A DNA stretch of 64,000 nt from Streptomyces sp. GSL17-111 (GTDB lineage: Bacteria > Actinomycetota > Actinomycetes > Streptomycetales > Streptomycetaceae). The notes below the pieces were generated by a model, which was not told where the DNA came from, made no database searches, and saw nothing but the letters and a program-made list of their open reading frames with translations. The first letter of the stretch is position 1; each line of letters begins with the position of its first letter. Location: contig NZ_JBAJNS010000001.1 in assembly GCF_037911585.1 (NCBI RefSeq), forward strand, positions 3,590,001 through 3,654,000, in the 5' to 3' direction. Shown in pieces: positions 16,297-27,167 of this stretch. Both the position numbers and the translations under genes were made by a program.

Positions 16297-16323
16297 CTTG
16301 CACTCGGAGGGGTCGAGTGCTAA
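16297..16323 (+). promoter_or_regulatory. CIRCE operator 1 upstream of groEL
   Basis: CTTGCACTC, 9 bases, GAGTGCTAA: the right arm of the CIRCE consensus is perfect and the left arm differs at two positions. HrcA represses heat-shock genes through this element. It overlaps a possible promoter (TTGCAC at 16298, 17 bases, TAATCA at 16321). Confidence 0.88.
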
Positions 16324-16332
16324 TCATTGGGC

Positions 16333-18115
<1,783 letters not shown>

Positions 18116-18148
18116 TCCCCGCGGATCAGCGTCCTCCCCTTTCCGGGG

Positions 18149-18191
18149 CGCTGGGGCGGCACCCTCACCGGGTGCCGCCCCAGCGGCTTTT
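18149..18191 (+). terminator. Intrinsic terminator after groEL
   Basis: Perfect 15-bp stem (18150-18164 with 18170-18184, extended by one pair) with a 5-base loop, followed by GGCTTTT. This is the most classical terminator in the window. Confidence 0.92.
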
Positions 18192-18374
18192 CCGAGGAAC
18201 CTCCCGAATCGCCGCTTTTCTGTGAGAATGCGCACGTCAGGCGCGTCTGTTCAGCCGTGTCCGGCCCTGGATAACCTCCCGTGAGCCGACCGGCCCGCGT
18301 ACGCGATCCGTACCGTCCCGCCGTCGGACCCCGGACAGTCCACCCGACTCACGAGGACGGGACGCACCACGCCC

Positions 18375-19868
18375 ATGAGCACGCTTGACGCCCTGATCGT
18401 CGACGTCAACGACGTCTTCTGGACCTATCTGCTGATCCCGCTCGTCGCGGTCGCCGGTCTCTACTTCACCCTCCGCTCGCGCGGGGCCCAGATCCGGCTG
18501 CTGCCGGACATGCTGCGGGTCCTCAAGGACCGTCCCGCCGGGGGCGTCAGCCCCTTCGGCGCGTTCACCATCTCCGCCGCCGCCCGGATCGGCACCGGCA
18601 ACATCGCGGGTGTGGCCACGGCGATCACGCTCGGCGGCCCCGGCGCCGTCTTCTGGATGTGGGTGATGGCCCTCGTCGGCGGTGCGTCGGCGTTCGTCGA
18701 GTCCGTCCTCGCCCAGCTCTACAAGGTGCGCGGCAAGCAGCCCGGCACCTACCGGGGCGGCCCGGCCTACTACATGCAGCGCGCCCTCGGGAAACGCTGG
18801 CTCGGCGTGCTGTTCGCCGTCCTCATCACCCTGACCTTCGGTTTCGTGCTGACCGCCGTGCAGTCCAACACGATCGCCGTCGCGGTGGAGGGCTCCATGG
18901 GCGGCGTGGACTCCGGCTGGTTCCCGCTCCTCCTCGGCATCGCCCTCGCGGGCCTCCTCGCGCTCGCCGTCTTCTTCGGCGTCAAGCGCCTGGCGAAGGT
19001 GACGACCACGCTCATCCCCCTGATGGCGGGCCTGTACCTGCTCCTGGGCACCGTGATCGTCGTCCTCAACGCGAGCCGGATCCCCGCCATGCTGGGAGAC
19101 ATCGTCGGCGGCGCGTTCGGGCTGCGGGAGGTCGCCGGAGGCGCCATCGGCACCGCGATCCTCCAGGGCGTGCGGCGGGGCATGTTCTCCAACGAGGCGG
19201 GCATGGGCTCCGCCCCGAACGCCGCGGCCTCGGCCGAGACGAGCCACCCCGTCAAGCAGGGCCTCGTCCAGACGTTCGGCGTCTACTTCGACACGCTCGT
19301 CGTCTGCACCATGACCGCCTTCGTCGTGCTGAGCGCGAACCCCTCGCTGGGCGAGCGCGGCGGCGCGGACGTCACGCAGTCCGCCTTCTCCGCCACCCTC
19401 GGCGACTGGGGCGCGCACGCCCTGACCCTCATCGTCTTCATGCTGGCCTTCAGCTCGATGATCGGGAACTACTACTACGGCGAGTCCAACATCGAGTTCA
19501 TGACCGGCAACCGCTCCGTCATGACGGGGTACCGCGTCGTCGTCCTCGGCTGCACCGTGCTGGGCGCCATGGGGTCGGTGAGCGTCGTGTGGAACCTGGC
19601 GGACATCACCATGGGCGCGATGGTGCTGGTGAACCTGCTGACGATCCTGCCGCTGTCCGTCGTGGCCTTCCGGCTGCTGAGCGACTACCAGGCCCAGCGC
19701 CGCGCGGGCCTCGACCCCGTCTTCACCCGCGACCGCGTGCCCGGGCTGCGGGGCGTCGCCTGCTGGGAGCCGTCCGGGAGCACCCCGACGGACACACCGA
19801 CGGACACCGCGCGGGACGCCGCGCGCGTCACCGCGCGCGTCACCGCGCGCGTCACCGCGCGGAGCTGA
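18375..19868 (+). CDS. Sodium:alanine/glycine symporter (AGCS family)
   Basis: 497 residues, about 10-11 membrane helices. Family marks: RIGTGNIAGVATAI near residue 75 (cation/substrate region), GGPAYYMQRALGKRW, the conserved GGAIGTAILQGVRRGMFSNEAGMGSAPNAAA stretch around residue 260-290, and YYYGESNIEF. It imports Ala or Gly with sodium. The C-terminal 28 residues are an encoded tandem repeat (TDTPTDT, ARVTARVTARV) with no counterpart in the family core. Monogenic; strong hairpin follows. Confidence 0.93.
   Translation: MSTLDALIVDVNDVFWTYLLIPLVAVAGLYFTLRSRGAQIRLLPDMLRVLKDRPAGGVSPFGAFTISAAARIGTGNIAGVATAITLGGPGAVFWMWVMALVGGASAFVESVLAQLYKVRGKQPGTYRGGPAYYMQRALGKRWLGVLFAVLITLTFGFVLTAVQSNTIAVAVEGSMGGVDSGWFPLLLGIALAGLLALAVFFGVKRLAKVTTTLIPLMAGLYLLLGTVIVVLNASRIPAMLGDIVGGAFGLREVAGGAIGTAILQGVRRGMFSNEAGMGSAPNAAASAETSHPVKQGLVQTFGVYFDTLVVCTMTAFVVLSANPSLGERGGADVTQSAFSATLGDWGAHALTLIVFMLAFSSMIGNYYYGESNIEFMTGNRSVMTGYRVVVLGCTVLGAMGSVSVVWNLADITMGAMVLVNLLTILPLSVVAFRLLSDYQAQRRAGLDPVFTRDRVPGLRGVACWEPSGSTPTDTPTDTARDAARVTARVTARVTARS
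19820..19862 (+). repeat. 12-bp tandem repeat at the 3' end of the symporter gene
   Basis: GCGCGCGTCACC is repeated three times in tandem with a partial copy at each end, preceded by two GACGGACAC units. The repeat adds the peptide ARVT in each copy. Confidence 0.8.
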
Positions 19869-19876
19869 CGCCGCAG

Positions 19877-19911
19877 CGACGGCGGCCGGACGACCCGTCC
19901 GGCCGCCGTCG
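19877..19911 (+). terminator. Hairpin terminator after the symporter gene
   Basis: Perfect 16-bp stem (19877-19892 with 19896-19911) and a 3-base loop, 9 bases after the stop codon. Confidence 0.85.
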
Positions 19912-20042
19912 TCTCCTTCGGGGGGAGCGCTTACGCCGGACGGCGGCCGGTGTGTGGCCGAGCGCACGGGTTCGCCCGAGTGTTGCGGGTACACGGGTGC
20001 GGCACCGGAAAGCGCACCCGCCCGACGTGTGAGGGCTCCGCA

Positions 20043-21548
20043 ATGCAGTCATCGCCCCTGGCCCTGGCCGGCCGTCAGGAGGCCCGGTTCCGCGCCGCCC
20101 TGCGCCTGCACGACGCGACGCCCGAGCGGCCCGGCCTGTGGATCGGGCTCGTCGCTCTCGCGTTCACGGCCGTGCAGCTCGTCTTCGTGGTGCCCGGGCT
20201 CGGGCTCGGCTGGGACGAGACGGTCTACCTCAGCCAGGTCGGGCCGGACGCCACGACGGCCTACTTCAGCGCGCCCCGCGCCCGGGGCGTCAGCTTCCTC
20301 GTGGCGCCCGTCGCCGCCCTGACCTCCTCCGTCCTGGCCGTACGGCTGTACCTCGCCGTGCTGTCCGGACTCGCGCTCTTCCTGGCGCTGTGGGTGTGGC
20401 GCGGGTTGCTCCCCGCGCCCGTGCTCGCGCTCGCGGGGGCCCTGTTCTCCTCGCTGTGGATCACGCTCTTCTACGGCCCGCAGATCATGCCCAACCTCTG
20501 GGTGGCCTTCGCGGCGCTGGCGACGGTCGGCTGCTTCCTCCGCGCCGCCCGCGACGGCCGGCACCGCGACCCGTGGGCGTTCGCCGGCCTCGGCTTCGGC
20601 ATCGCCTGCGTCGCCCTGCTGCGGCCGGGGGACGCGGCGTGGCTGGGGCTACCGCTGGTGGCCGCCGCGCTCTACGTGCGGGCCTGGCGGCGTCCGCTGC
20701 TGCTGGCCGTCCTCGCGCTCGGCGCCCTGCTCGGGGCCGCGCCGTGGCTGGTGGAGGCCCAACTGCACTACGGCGGCGTCCTGACCCGGCTGGAGCGGGC
20801 CGGGGAGATCCAGGGCGGCCTCGGCTGGAGCCTCGCCTTCGACGACCAGGCCAAGGCGCTCGCGGGCCGGTCGCTGTGCCGCCCGTGCACGATCGGGTGG
20901 GAGCACCCGGTGACGGCGGTGTGGTGGCTGCTGCTGCCGCTGCCGGTGATCGCGGGCGTCATCGCCGCCGTCCGGGTGCGGCGGCTGGCGCCCGTGCTCC
21001 TGGCCACGCTCGCCGGGCTCTCCCTCTCCGTGCCGTACCTGCTGCTCATCGACTACGCCGCCCCGCGCTTCCTGCTGCCCGCCTACGCCCTGCTCGCGCT
21101 GCCGGTGGCGCTGTGCCTGCACCGGCTCTTCCGCGCCCGCACGCCGTGGCGTCCGGCGATCGTCCTCGTCGTCGTCCTCGGTCTGGTCGGGCACGTGGCG
21201 GTGCAGGCGGCCGTGCTGCGGGACGCCGTGCGGCGCAGCGGGGCGGCGGCGCAGGCGGTGGCCGACGTCGCCGAGGAGCTGAACCGGCTGGGGGTGCGCC
21301 CGCCGTGCGTGGTCTCCGGGCACGACGCGGTGCGGGTGGCCTACCGGGCGGGGTGCGACTCGCGCCAGGTCGGTGGACACGACGGCAGCATCACGGCGCA
21401 GGGCCTGGTGGAGGAGGCGGACCGGCGGCCGGTGGCCGTCCTCGTCGCCGGGGACGACCGTCCGCCCGCGTACGCCCGCGACTGGCCGGAGCACGCGCTC
21501 CCCGACTGGTCGAGCTCACGGAACTACCGGGCCTACCTGGCGCCCTGA
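20043..21548 (+). CDS. Multi-pass membrane protein resembling GT-C glycosyltransferases
   Basis: 501 residues. About ten hydrophobic helices fill residues 35-400. The first luminal loop contains LGWDETVYLSQVG, an acidic DE pair in the place where ArnT/PMT-type GT-C enzymes have their catalytic acid. The soluble C-terminal part (about 405-501) has VVSGHDAVRVAYRAGC. This suggests transfer of a sugar from a polyprenyl-phosphate donor at the outer membrane face; the acceptor is unknown. Other polytopic families cannot be excluded. ATG 20043 begins a short hydrophilic lead. Confidence 0.7.
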   Translation: MQSSPLALAGRQEARFRAALRLHDATPERPGLWIGLVALAFTAVQLVFVVPGLGLGWDETVYLSQVGPDATTAYFSAPRARGVSFLVAPVAALTSSVLAVRLYLAVLSGLALFLALWVWRGLLPAPVLALAGALFSSLWITLFYGPQIMPNLWVAFAALATVGCFLRAARDGRHRDPWAFAGLGFGIACVALLRPGDAAWLGLPLVAAALYVRAWRRPLLLAVLALGALLGAAPWLVEAQLHYGGVLTRLERAGEIQGGLGWSLAFDDQAKALAGRSLCRPCTIGWEHPVTAVWWLLLPLPVIAGVIAAVRVRRLAPVLLATLAGLSLSVPYLLLIDYAAPRFLLPAYALLALPVALCLHRLFRARTPWRPAIVLVVVLGLVGHVAVQAAVLRDAVRRSGAAAQAVADVAEELNRLGVRPPCVVSGHDAVRVAYRAGCDSRQVGGHDGSITAQGLVEEADRRPVAVLVAGDDRPPAYARDWPEHALPDWSSSRNYRAYLAP

Positions 21549-21617
21549 GCCCGGCCTGAGCGGTGACGCCCTGAGCCCTGAGGCCCGCCGGACGCCCGCA
21601 CGGGCGGCTGGTGGACG

Positions 21618-22010
21618 TCAGTCCGTCGGCGGCCAGACCGGGCGGTGCTCCGCCGGGACGGCGGCCAGGGCGGCGCCCGGCGTGGGGTAGCACCGGAAGA
21701 CGTGCTGGGTGCCGGTCAGGGCCAGCATCTGGAGCACCCGGCTCCCGACGGCCGCGAGGAGCAGTTCGCCGTTGAGGCGCTGGCAGAGCCAGTTGAGGGA
21801 GAGCAGGCAGTTCAGCCCTCGGGAGTCGCAGAAGGCCAGGGCCGTCAGGTCGAGGACGAGGTGGTGGTGGCCCGCGTCGACGAGCGTCCCGGCGTGCTCC
21901 TGGAGCTGCTGCTCCGTGGAGACGTCGAGCTTTCCGGCGACCCGCAGCATGGCACAGCCCTGGGTCCGGACGACGTCCGTCAGGGTGATGCTGTCGGTGT
22001 CACTGAACAT
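21618..22010 (-). CDS. STAS-domain anti-sigma factor antagonist
   Basis: 130 residues, one STAS domain. LRVAGKLDVSTEQQL, then LVLDLTALAFCDSRGLNCLLSL: the serine in CDSRG is at the position phosphorylated by partner-switching kinases. It should bind an anti-sigma (HATPase) protein when dephosphorylated. GAGGAG precedes the ATG. It is divergent from a receiver-PP2C phosphatase gene that could dephosphorylate such proteins, so the two may be one signalling module. Confidence 0.9.
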   Translation of the reverse strand: MFSDTDSITLTDVVRTQGCAMLRVAGKLDVSTEQQLQEHAGTLVDAGHHHLVLDLTALAFCDSRGLNCLLSLNWLCQRLNGELLLAAVGSRVLQMLALTGTQHVFRCYPTPGAALAAVPAEHRPVWPPTD

Positions 22011-22324
22011 TCCGCTCCTCGCCTCCTTCGGCCAAATTTCCAGTGTAAACCCTTGTTAAAGGGCAAGCTTCACCCTTGCCGGACCCTGGGCGTCCCGCAC
22101 GCCCACGTGACCGCCCCACGGGTACAGCATCCCTTGTTCCCCGCCCCGGCTCACCTCGGAACCTGCCTCCCGACGCCAACACGCCCGCGCGGCCGAAGGG
22201 GAGGTTTCTCACACCCCGGGGCCCGGTGTTCGGGTGACTGGTGCAATAGTTCGCACGCGACAAGTACGCTCTGGTCCGTCGCTCCGCACCGACAGGCGGG
22301 CGGATGCGGAGCCGGAGGTGGGAA
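22011..22324. promoter_or_regulatory. Divergent intergenic region of the STAS and receiver-PP2C genes
   Basis: 314 bases without a gene. The part next to the STAS gene (22030-22075) is AT-rich for this genome and contains CCCTT-GTTA-AAGGG (22050-22063), a perfect short inverted repeat that overlaps the likely STAS promoter. The remainder shows no recognised promoter or RNA. Confidence 0.35.
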
Positions 22325-23599
22325 GTGGCGAGCACACTGGGTGCTCCGGGCCCGGAGGGGCTCATGGCGAACGTCGCCGGGATGCAGGCGTCGGCCGGCT
22401 CCCGTATCGTCCCCGCGCAGGTCATCACCGTCCCCGACGTGCTCCTCGTGGAGGACGACGACGGCGACGCGCTCCTCGTCGAGGAACTGCTGCTGGACAG
22501 CGGCGTCACCGTCAACCTCGACCGCGCGCGCTCCCTGGCCGAGGCCGAGGACACCCTGCGGGACACCGCCGTCCGGCCGCACTGCGTCCTGCTGGACCTG
22601 CATCTGCCCGACGGACGCGGCGTGGACGTCGTCGAGCAGATGCTGAAGCTGGCGCCCGGCTCCGCCGTGGTCGTCCTCACCGGTCTGGCCGAGGAGGAGG
22701 CCGGCCTCGCCGCCGTGGCCGCCGGAGCCCAGGACTACCTCGTCAAGGGCTTCATCGAGCCCGCAGCGCTGGGCCGCGCCATCCGGTACGCCGTCCAGCG
22801 CCGGCAGATCGAGCAGGCCGCCGCCGCCCTCCAGGCCGGACAGCTGCGCGCCCAGGAGAACGCCCGCCTCGAACGCGGCCTGCTGCCCTCGCCGCTGCTG
22901 CGCGGCCCCGGCGTCGACGTCGTCGCCCGCTACGAGCCCAGCCGCGCCCAGGCGCTGCTCGGCGGCGACTTCTACGACGTCGTCGGCCTGGCGGACGGCA
23001 CCGTGCACGCCGTGATCGGCGACGTCTCCGGGCACGGGCCCGACGAGGCGGCCCTCGGCGTCTGCCTCCGCGTGGCCTGGCGCTCCTTCACCCTCGCCGG
23101 GCTGAAGGGCCCGGAGGTGCTGCGCCTGATGCAGGAGCTGCTGGAGGCCGAGCGCACCGGCCCGGAGATCTTCGCCACCGTCACCGCCGTCGAACTTCGG
23201 CCCGTCCTGGGCACCGCCCGCATCCTCCGGGCCGGACACCCGCCGCTGATGCTGCGGGGCGCGCCGGGCGAGGACGTCCACTTCGTGGAGACGGCCGGCG
23301 GACCCGCGCTCGGCCTGCTCCCCGTGGACTTCGCCACCTGGACGGAGGAGACCGTGGACCTGCCGCCCAGCGGCGCCCTCGTCCTGTTCACCGACGGGCT
23401 CTTCGAGGGCCGCGTCGACGACCGGGGCGGGCGGCTGGGCGAGAGCGGCCTGCTGGACCTCGCGCGCACCCACGCCGCCCGGGGCGGGCCGGACTTCGTG
23501 GGCGCCCTGATCACGGAGAGCCGGGCCCTCTCCGAGAGCCACGGCGGCCACACCGACGACATCGCCGTCGTCCACCTGGAATGGGAGCAGAACCCTTGA
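22325..23599 (+). CDS. Response-regulator receiver fused to PP2C (RsbU-like) phosphatase
   Basis: 424 residues. Receiver domain about 35-155 with acidic pocket DVLLVEDDDGD, phosphoacceptor Asp in VLLDLHLP and Lys in YLVKGF; a short coiled coil (about 160-185); then a PP2C/SpoIIE phosphatase domain with metal-binding Asp residues in LLGGDFYDVV, VIGDVSGHG and LFTDGLFEG. The kinase encoded next probably controls it, and it would dephosphorylate STAS-type antagonists. GTG 22325 has GGAGG 6 bases upstream; ATG 22364 is an alternative. Its stop overlaps the TTG start of the kinase. Confidence 0.92.
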   Translation: MASTLGAPGPEGLMANVAGMQASAGSRIVPAQVITVPDVLLVEDDDGDALLVEELLLDSGVTVNLDRARSLAEAEDTLRDTAVRPHCVLLDLHLPDGRGVDVVEQMLKLAPGSAVVVLTGLAEEEAGLAAVAAGAQDYLVKGFIEPAALGRAIRYAVQRRQIEQAAAALQAGQLRAQENARLERGLLPSPLLRGPGVDVVARYEPSRAQALLGGDFYDVVGLADGTVHAVIGDVSGHGPDEAALGVCLRVAWRSFTLAGLKGPEVLRLMQELLEAERTGPEIFATVTAVELRPVLGTARILRAGHPPLMLRGAPGEDVHFVETAGGPALGLLPVDFATWTEETVDLPPSGALVLFTDGLFEGRVDDRGGRLGESGLLDLARTHAARGGPDFVGALITESRALSESHGGHTDDIAVVHLEWEQNP

Positions 23600-25320
23600 G
23601 CACCACCCCCACGTCCCGGCCGCGGCTGCGCGTCCAGACCTGGCTGCACCTCGTGCTCGGTGTCGTCCTCCTGCTCGTCATCGGCGCCACGGTCGGGGGC
23701 GGCGTCGTGCTGTCCCGTTCCGCCGCCGAGACCGACGACCTCGTGGACCGGGTGCAGCCCGCCCGGGTGGAGGCGTACCGGCTGCAGAAGGCGCTGCTGG
23801 ATCAGGAGACCGGCGTGCGCGGCTACGTCGTCAGCGGCAACGAGGAGTTCCTGGAGCCCTACACCAGCGGGCTGCGCGCCGAGCAGGCCGCACTGCGGCA
23901 GCTGCGCCCGACCGTCGGGGCCGACGAGACGCTCGCGGCAGACCTGGCCGAGATCGAACGGCTCGCGGCGGAGTGGCGCCGGGAACACGCCGAGCCCCTG
24001 ATCCGCCGCGTCACGGCGGGGGCCGACCCGCAGTCCGCCGCCGTCACCGCCGAGCTGCGCTCCAGCAAGGAGTCCTTCGACCGGATGCGCGCCACGTGGC
24101 GGGACCAGAACCGGCACCTGGAGGAGGCCCGCGACGCGGCGCGCGAGGAGCTGGAGCAGACCCGCAGGACCCACCTGTGGCTGTTCGTCGGCGTGCTCGC
24201 CGCCTTCGTCATCACCGGTGTCGCCCTCGCCGTGCTGCTGCACTACGCGGTGGCCCGTCCGCTGCGCGCCCTGCGCCGCTCGGTGCAGCGCGTCGGCGAC
24301 GGCGACTTCGCCCACCACATCCCCGCCGGCGGGCCCGCCGACCTGCACGAGGTCGCGGAGTCGGTGGAGGCCATGCGCGGCCGGATCGTCGCCGAGCTGG
24401 ACGCCGCCCGGAGCCGGGAGGAGCTCCTCGCCCGGCGCACCGCCGAGCTCGACCACCAGACGGAGGAGCTGCGCCGCTCCAACTCCGAGCTGGAGCAGTT
24501 CGCCTACGTCGCCTCGCACGACCTCCAGGAACCGCTGCGCAAGGTCGCCTCCTTCTGCCAGCTCCTGGAGAAGCGCTACGGCGAACAGCTCGACGAGCGC
24601 GGCCGGCAGTACGTCGACTTCGCCGTCGACGGGGCCAAGCGCATGCAGGTCCTCATCAACGACCTGCTGACCTTCTCCCGGGTCGGGCGCCTGCACGACG
24701 CCCGCGACGCGGTGCCGCTCGACGGCGCGCTGGACAAGGCGCTGGCCAACCTCTCGACCGCCGTCGAGGAGACGGGGGCACGCGTCGAACGCCCGGCGGA
24801 GCTGCCGCGCGTCACCGGCGACCCGACGCTGCTGACGATGCTCTGGCAGAACCTCGTGGGCAACGCCGTCAAGTTCCGCCACGCCGACCGCTCCCCGGTG
24901 GTCCGCATCACCGCACGGCCCCCGGACCCGGACGTCTCCGAGGGGGCGGCCGTCCCCGCCGAAAGCGCCGCAGAAAGCGCCGGTGAGGGCGGTGAGGGCG
25001 CTGTCGGCGGTGACGGGTCGGGGCTGTGGACGTACTGTGTCACCGACAACGGCATCGGCGTCCCCGGCGAGTTCACCGAGAAGGTCTTCGTCATCTTCCA
25101 GCGCCTGCACGGCCGCGACGCCTACGCCGGCACCGGCATCGGCCTCGCCCTGTGCCGGAAGATCGTCGAGCACCACGGCGGCCGCATCTGGATCGACACC
25201 GCGCACACGGAGGGGACCCGCGTGTGCTTCACCCTCCCCGCGGGCTCCGGCCCGTCCCTCCCCGCACCGACGTCCCCGGACACCACCGCCGCCCCCGACG
25301 CAGCAGGAGCCACCCGATGA
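23596..25320 (+). CDS. CHASE3-HAMP sensor histidine kinase
   Basis: 574 residues. TM1 (about 18-40), CHASE3 sensor domain (about 45-190, with the family mark LLDQETGVRGYVVSG), TM2 (about 195-218), HAMP (about 218-270), a coiled coil, HisKA with phosphoacceptor H308 in YVASHDLQEPLRKV, and HATPase with NLVGNAVKF (N box), DNGIGVPG (G1) and GTGIGLALC (G2). TTG 23596 is chosen because GGGAG lies 8 bases upstream and it overlaps the previous stop (TTGA); ATG 23581 would add five residues. An Ala/Glu/Gly insert (about 455-475) splits the HATPase. Stop overlaps the next receiver gene. Confidence 0.92.
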   Translation: MSTTPTSRPRLRVQTWLHLVLGVVLLLVIGATVGGGVVLSRSAAETDDLVDRVQPARVEAYRLQKALLDQETGVRGYVVSGNEEFLEPYTSGLRAEQAALRQLRPTVGADETLAADLAEIERLAAEWRREHAEPLIRRVTAGADPQSAAVTAELRSSKESFDRMRATWRDQNRHLEEARDAAREELEQTRRTHLWLFVGVLAAFVITGVALAVLLHYAVARPLRALRRSVQRVGDGDFAHHIPAGGPADLHEVAESVEAMRGRIVAELDAARSREELLARRTAELDHQTEELRRSNSELEQFAYVASHDLQEPLRKVASFCQLLEKRYGEQLDERGRQYVDFAVDGAKRMQVLINDLLTFSRVGRLHDARDAVPLDGALDKALANLSTAVEETGARVERPAELPRVTGDPTLLTMLWQNLVGNAVKFRHADRSPVVRITARPPDPDVSEGAAVPAESAAESAGEGGEGAVGGDGSGLWTYCVTDNGIGVPGEFTEKVFVIFQRLHGRDAYAGTGIGLALCRKIVEHHGGRIWIDTAHTEGTRVCFTLPAGSGPSLPAPTSPDTTAAPDAAGATR

Positions 25321-25763
25321 CCTTCTCCGCCGAGCCCGCCCCCGTCGACATCCTGCTCGTCGAGGACGACCCGGGCGACGAGCTGATGACCCGGGAGGCG
25401 TTCGAGGACAACAAGATCGGCAACACCCTGCACGTCGTCCGCGACGGGCAGGAGGCGCTGGACTTCCTCTACCAGCGCGGTGCCCACGAGGGCGCGCCCC
25501 GCCCGGACCTCATCCTGCTCGACCTCAACCTGCCCAAGTACGACGGGCGGCAGGTGCTGGAGCAGATCAAGTCGGACGAGAGCCTCACCCACATCCCCGT
25601 CGTCGTGCTGACCACCTCCTCGGCCGAGGAGGACATCCTGCGCAGCTACCGGCTGCACGCCAACGCCTACGTCACCAAGCCCGTCGACCTGGAGCAGTTC
25701 ATCGCCGCCATCCGGAAGATCGACGACTTCTTCGTCACGGTTGTGCGCCTGCCACGGCCGTGA
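25317..25763 (+). CDS. Single-domain response regulator (Rcp1-like)
   Basis: 148 residues, a lone receiver domain: ILLVEDDPGDELMTREAF, phosphoacceptor Asp in LILLDLNLPKYDG, and TTSSAEEDI...YVTKPVD. The insertion after the first helix (LYQRGAHEGAPRPD) is typical of Rcp1/phytochrome-type regulators. It is coupled to the CHASE3 kinase by ATGA overlap, so the operon is receiver-PP2C, kinase, receiver. Its last 29 bases overlap the convergent MarR gene in antisense. Confidence 0.93.
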   Translation: MTFSAEPAPVDILLVEDDPGDELMTREAFEDNKIGNTLHVVRDGQEALDFLYQRGAHEGAPRPDLILLDLNLPKYDGRQVLEQIKSDESLTHIPVVVLTTSSAEEDILRSYRLHANAYVTKPVDLEQFIAAIRKIDDFFVTVVRLPRP

Positions 25764-26412
25764 CCTCGCCGCCGTCCGGGCCGTCCGGACCGACCGGGCC
25801 GGTCGCGGCCGCGGCCGGGGCCACCGGCACGTCCGGCGCCACGGCGATGTCGGGGGCCACCGGGACGTCCGTGGTCCTCGGGCCGTCCTGGCTCACCGGG
25901 ATCGTCACCTCGACCGGCCGGGCCGGGCTCCGCACGGCGCGCGTCGAACCCGTGCCCGTGGACCGGATCGCGTCGCGCAGACCCCGCAGCCCCTCCGCGA
26001 GCGCCGTCCGTGCCGGTTCGGGCATCGCGTCGATCGCCGCCAGCAGCACCTCCTCGCGGCGCCGTCGCAGGTCCGTCAGGTAGGCCCGACCGGTGTCCGT
26101 CAGCCGCAGCTCCAGCTCCCGTCGGCTGACCGGGCTCGGCGCCCGCTCCACCAGCCCCAGCGCGGACAGCCGGTCGCACAACCGGCTCACCGAGGACGGG
26201 GCCGAACCGAGCAGCGTGCCGAGGGTGCGGAGGTTGATGCCCTCCTCGCGGTCCAGGCTGTAGAGCACGCGCAGCTGGGAGGCGGACACCGGCGAGGACG
26301 ACACGGCGTCCCTGCCCCGCTCCCACAGCACCTCAAGCAGCTCCGTGACCTCGGCCGCCGACCGCGCGGCGGCGTCGGCACGGCGCGGCGACGGTGCGGC
26401 GTTCTCGCCCAT
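25735..26412 (-). CDS. MarR family transcriptional regulator
   Basis: 225 residues. Winged helix about 25-130: SASQLRVLYSLDREEGINLRTLGTLLGSAPSSVSRLCDRLSALGLVER, followed by the wing RRELELRLTDTGRAYL. The C-terminal 60 residues are a low-complexity Pro/Val/Ala tail (DVPVAPDIAVAPDVPVAP). Ligand and targets unknown. ATG 26412 has GGAG 7 bases upstream; TTG 26463 would add 17 residues. The family often acts on its own divergent promoter, here shared with the NUDIX gene. Confidence 0.87.
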   Translation of the reverse strand: MGENAAPSPRRADAAARSAAEVTELLEVLWERGRDAVSSSPVSASQLRVLYSLDREEGINLRTLGTLLGSAPSSVSRLCDRLSALGLVERAPSPVSRRELELRLTDTGRAYLTDLRRRREEVLLAAIDAMPEPARTALAEGLRGLRDAIRSTGTGSTRAVRSPARPVEVTIPVSQDGPRTTDVPVAPDIAVAPDVPVAPAAAATGPVGPDGPDGGEVTAVAGAQP

Positions 26413-26594
26413 GGCAGCACTCCGAATCAGCGTTCTCAGCCCGAAGCTGTTTCTCCGCGCCAAACCTTAGCTCCGTCGTGCCCCTGCCCCGTCCAGCGGA
26501 GCGCACACCTTCCCACGTCAGCCGACCTGCGCCAAGATCGCCTGAACGGTGAACGGCCCCGTGTCGGCGGCCGTTCGGGTATAGGAGTGGTCCC

Positions 26595-27131
26595 ATGACC
26601 ACGATGCGCGACGCGTCCTCCACCGGACGCCCCTTCCCCCTCTCCCAGGCGGACTACCTGGCCACGCTCCCCAAGGCGACGGTCTACGCCTGTGTCTTCC
26701 TCACCGACGGGCGCGGCCGCGTCGTCCAGCTCCGCTCCGTCTTCGGGGCCCGCTCCTGGCAGCTGCCCGGCGGCAACATGGACCCCGGCGAGGACCCGTT
26801 CGACACCGCCGTCCGCGAGACCCACGAGGAGACCGGGCTGCGCCTCACCGGCCCCCTCCCGCTCCTCCTCATGCACTACGCCCGCTCCGACTCCCGGGAC
26901 GCGCCGCTCGCCAAGGTCGGCTTCTGCTTCGACGGCGGCACCCTCACCGAGCGGCAGATCGCCGGCATCCGGCTCGACCCGGACGAGCACCACCACCACG
27001 CGGTCGAGGAGTGGGCCACCTGGGAACGCCTCATGCCGCGCGACGCCTACCGCCGCGTCGCCGCCATGGCCGAGGCCCGCCGCACCGGCCGCACCGGCCT
27101 TCTCGTCACCGAGCCGCATCTCGGTGCTTGA
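26595..27131 (+). CDS. NUDIX hydrolase
   Basis: 178 residues. The NUDIX box starts at GGNMDPGEDPF and ends RETHEETGL (about residues 58-80), with the REXXEE metal ligands all present. It hydrolyses a nucleoside diphosphate linked to another group; substrate unknown. An HHHH run (about 136-139) sits in an outer loop. It is divergent from the MarR gene and followed after 36 bases by a MerR regulator in the same direction. Confidence 0.9.
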   Translation: MTTMRDASSTGRPFPLSQADYLATLPKATVYACVFLTDGRGRVVQLRSVFGARSWQLPGGNMDPGEDPFDTAVRETHEETGLRLTGPLPLLLMHYARSDSRDAPLAKVGFCFDGGTLTERQIAGIRLDPDEHHHHAVEEWATWERLMPRDAYRRVAAMAEARRTGRTGLLVTEPHLGA

Positions 27132-27167
27132 CCCTGCCACCGTGTCAGACCGTGGAGTGAGGGCGTC

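Noticed and set aside
21593..21606. Small hairpin between the GT-C-like and STAS genes as terminator
   Set aside because: A 6-bp stem with a 2-base loop is too weak to call.
22234..25320. A 1028-codon open frame on the plus strand
   Set aside because: Only the part from 23596 encodes the CHASE3 kinase; the upstream 450 codons are an Arg/Pro/Gly-rich shadow of the receiver-PP2C gene.
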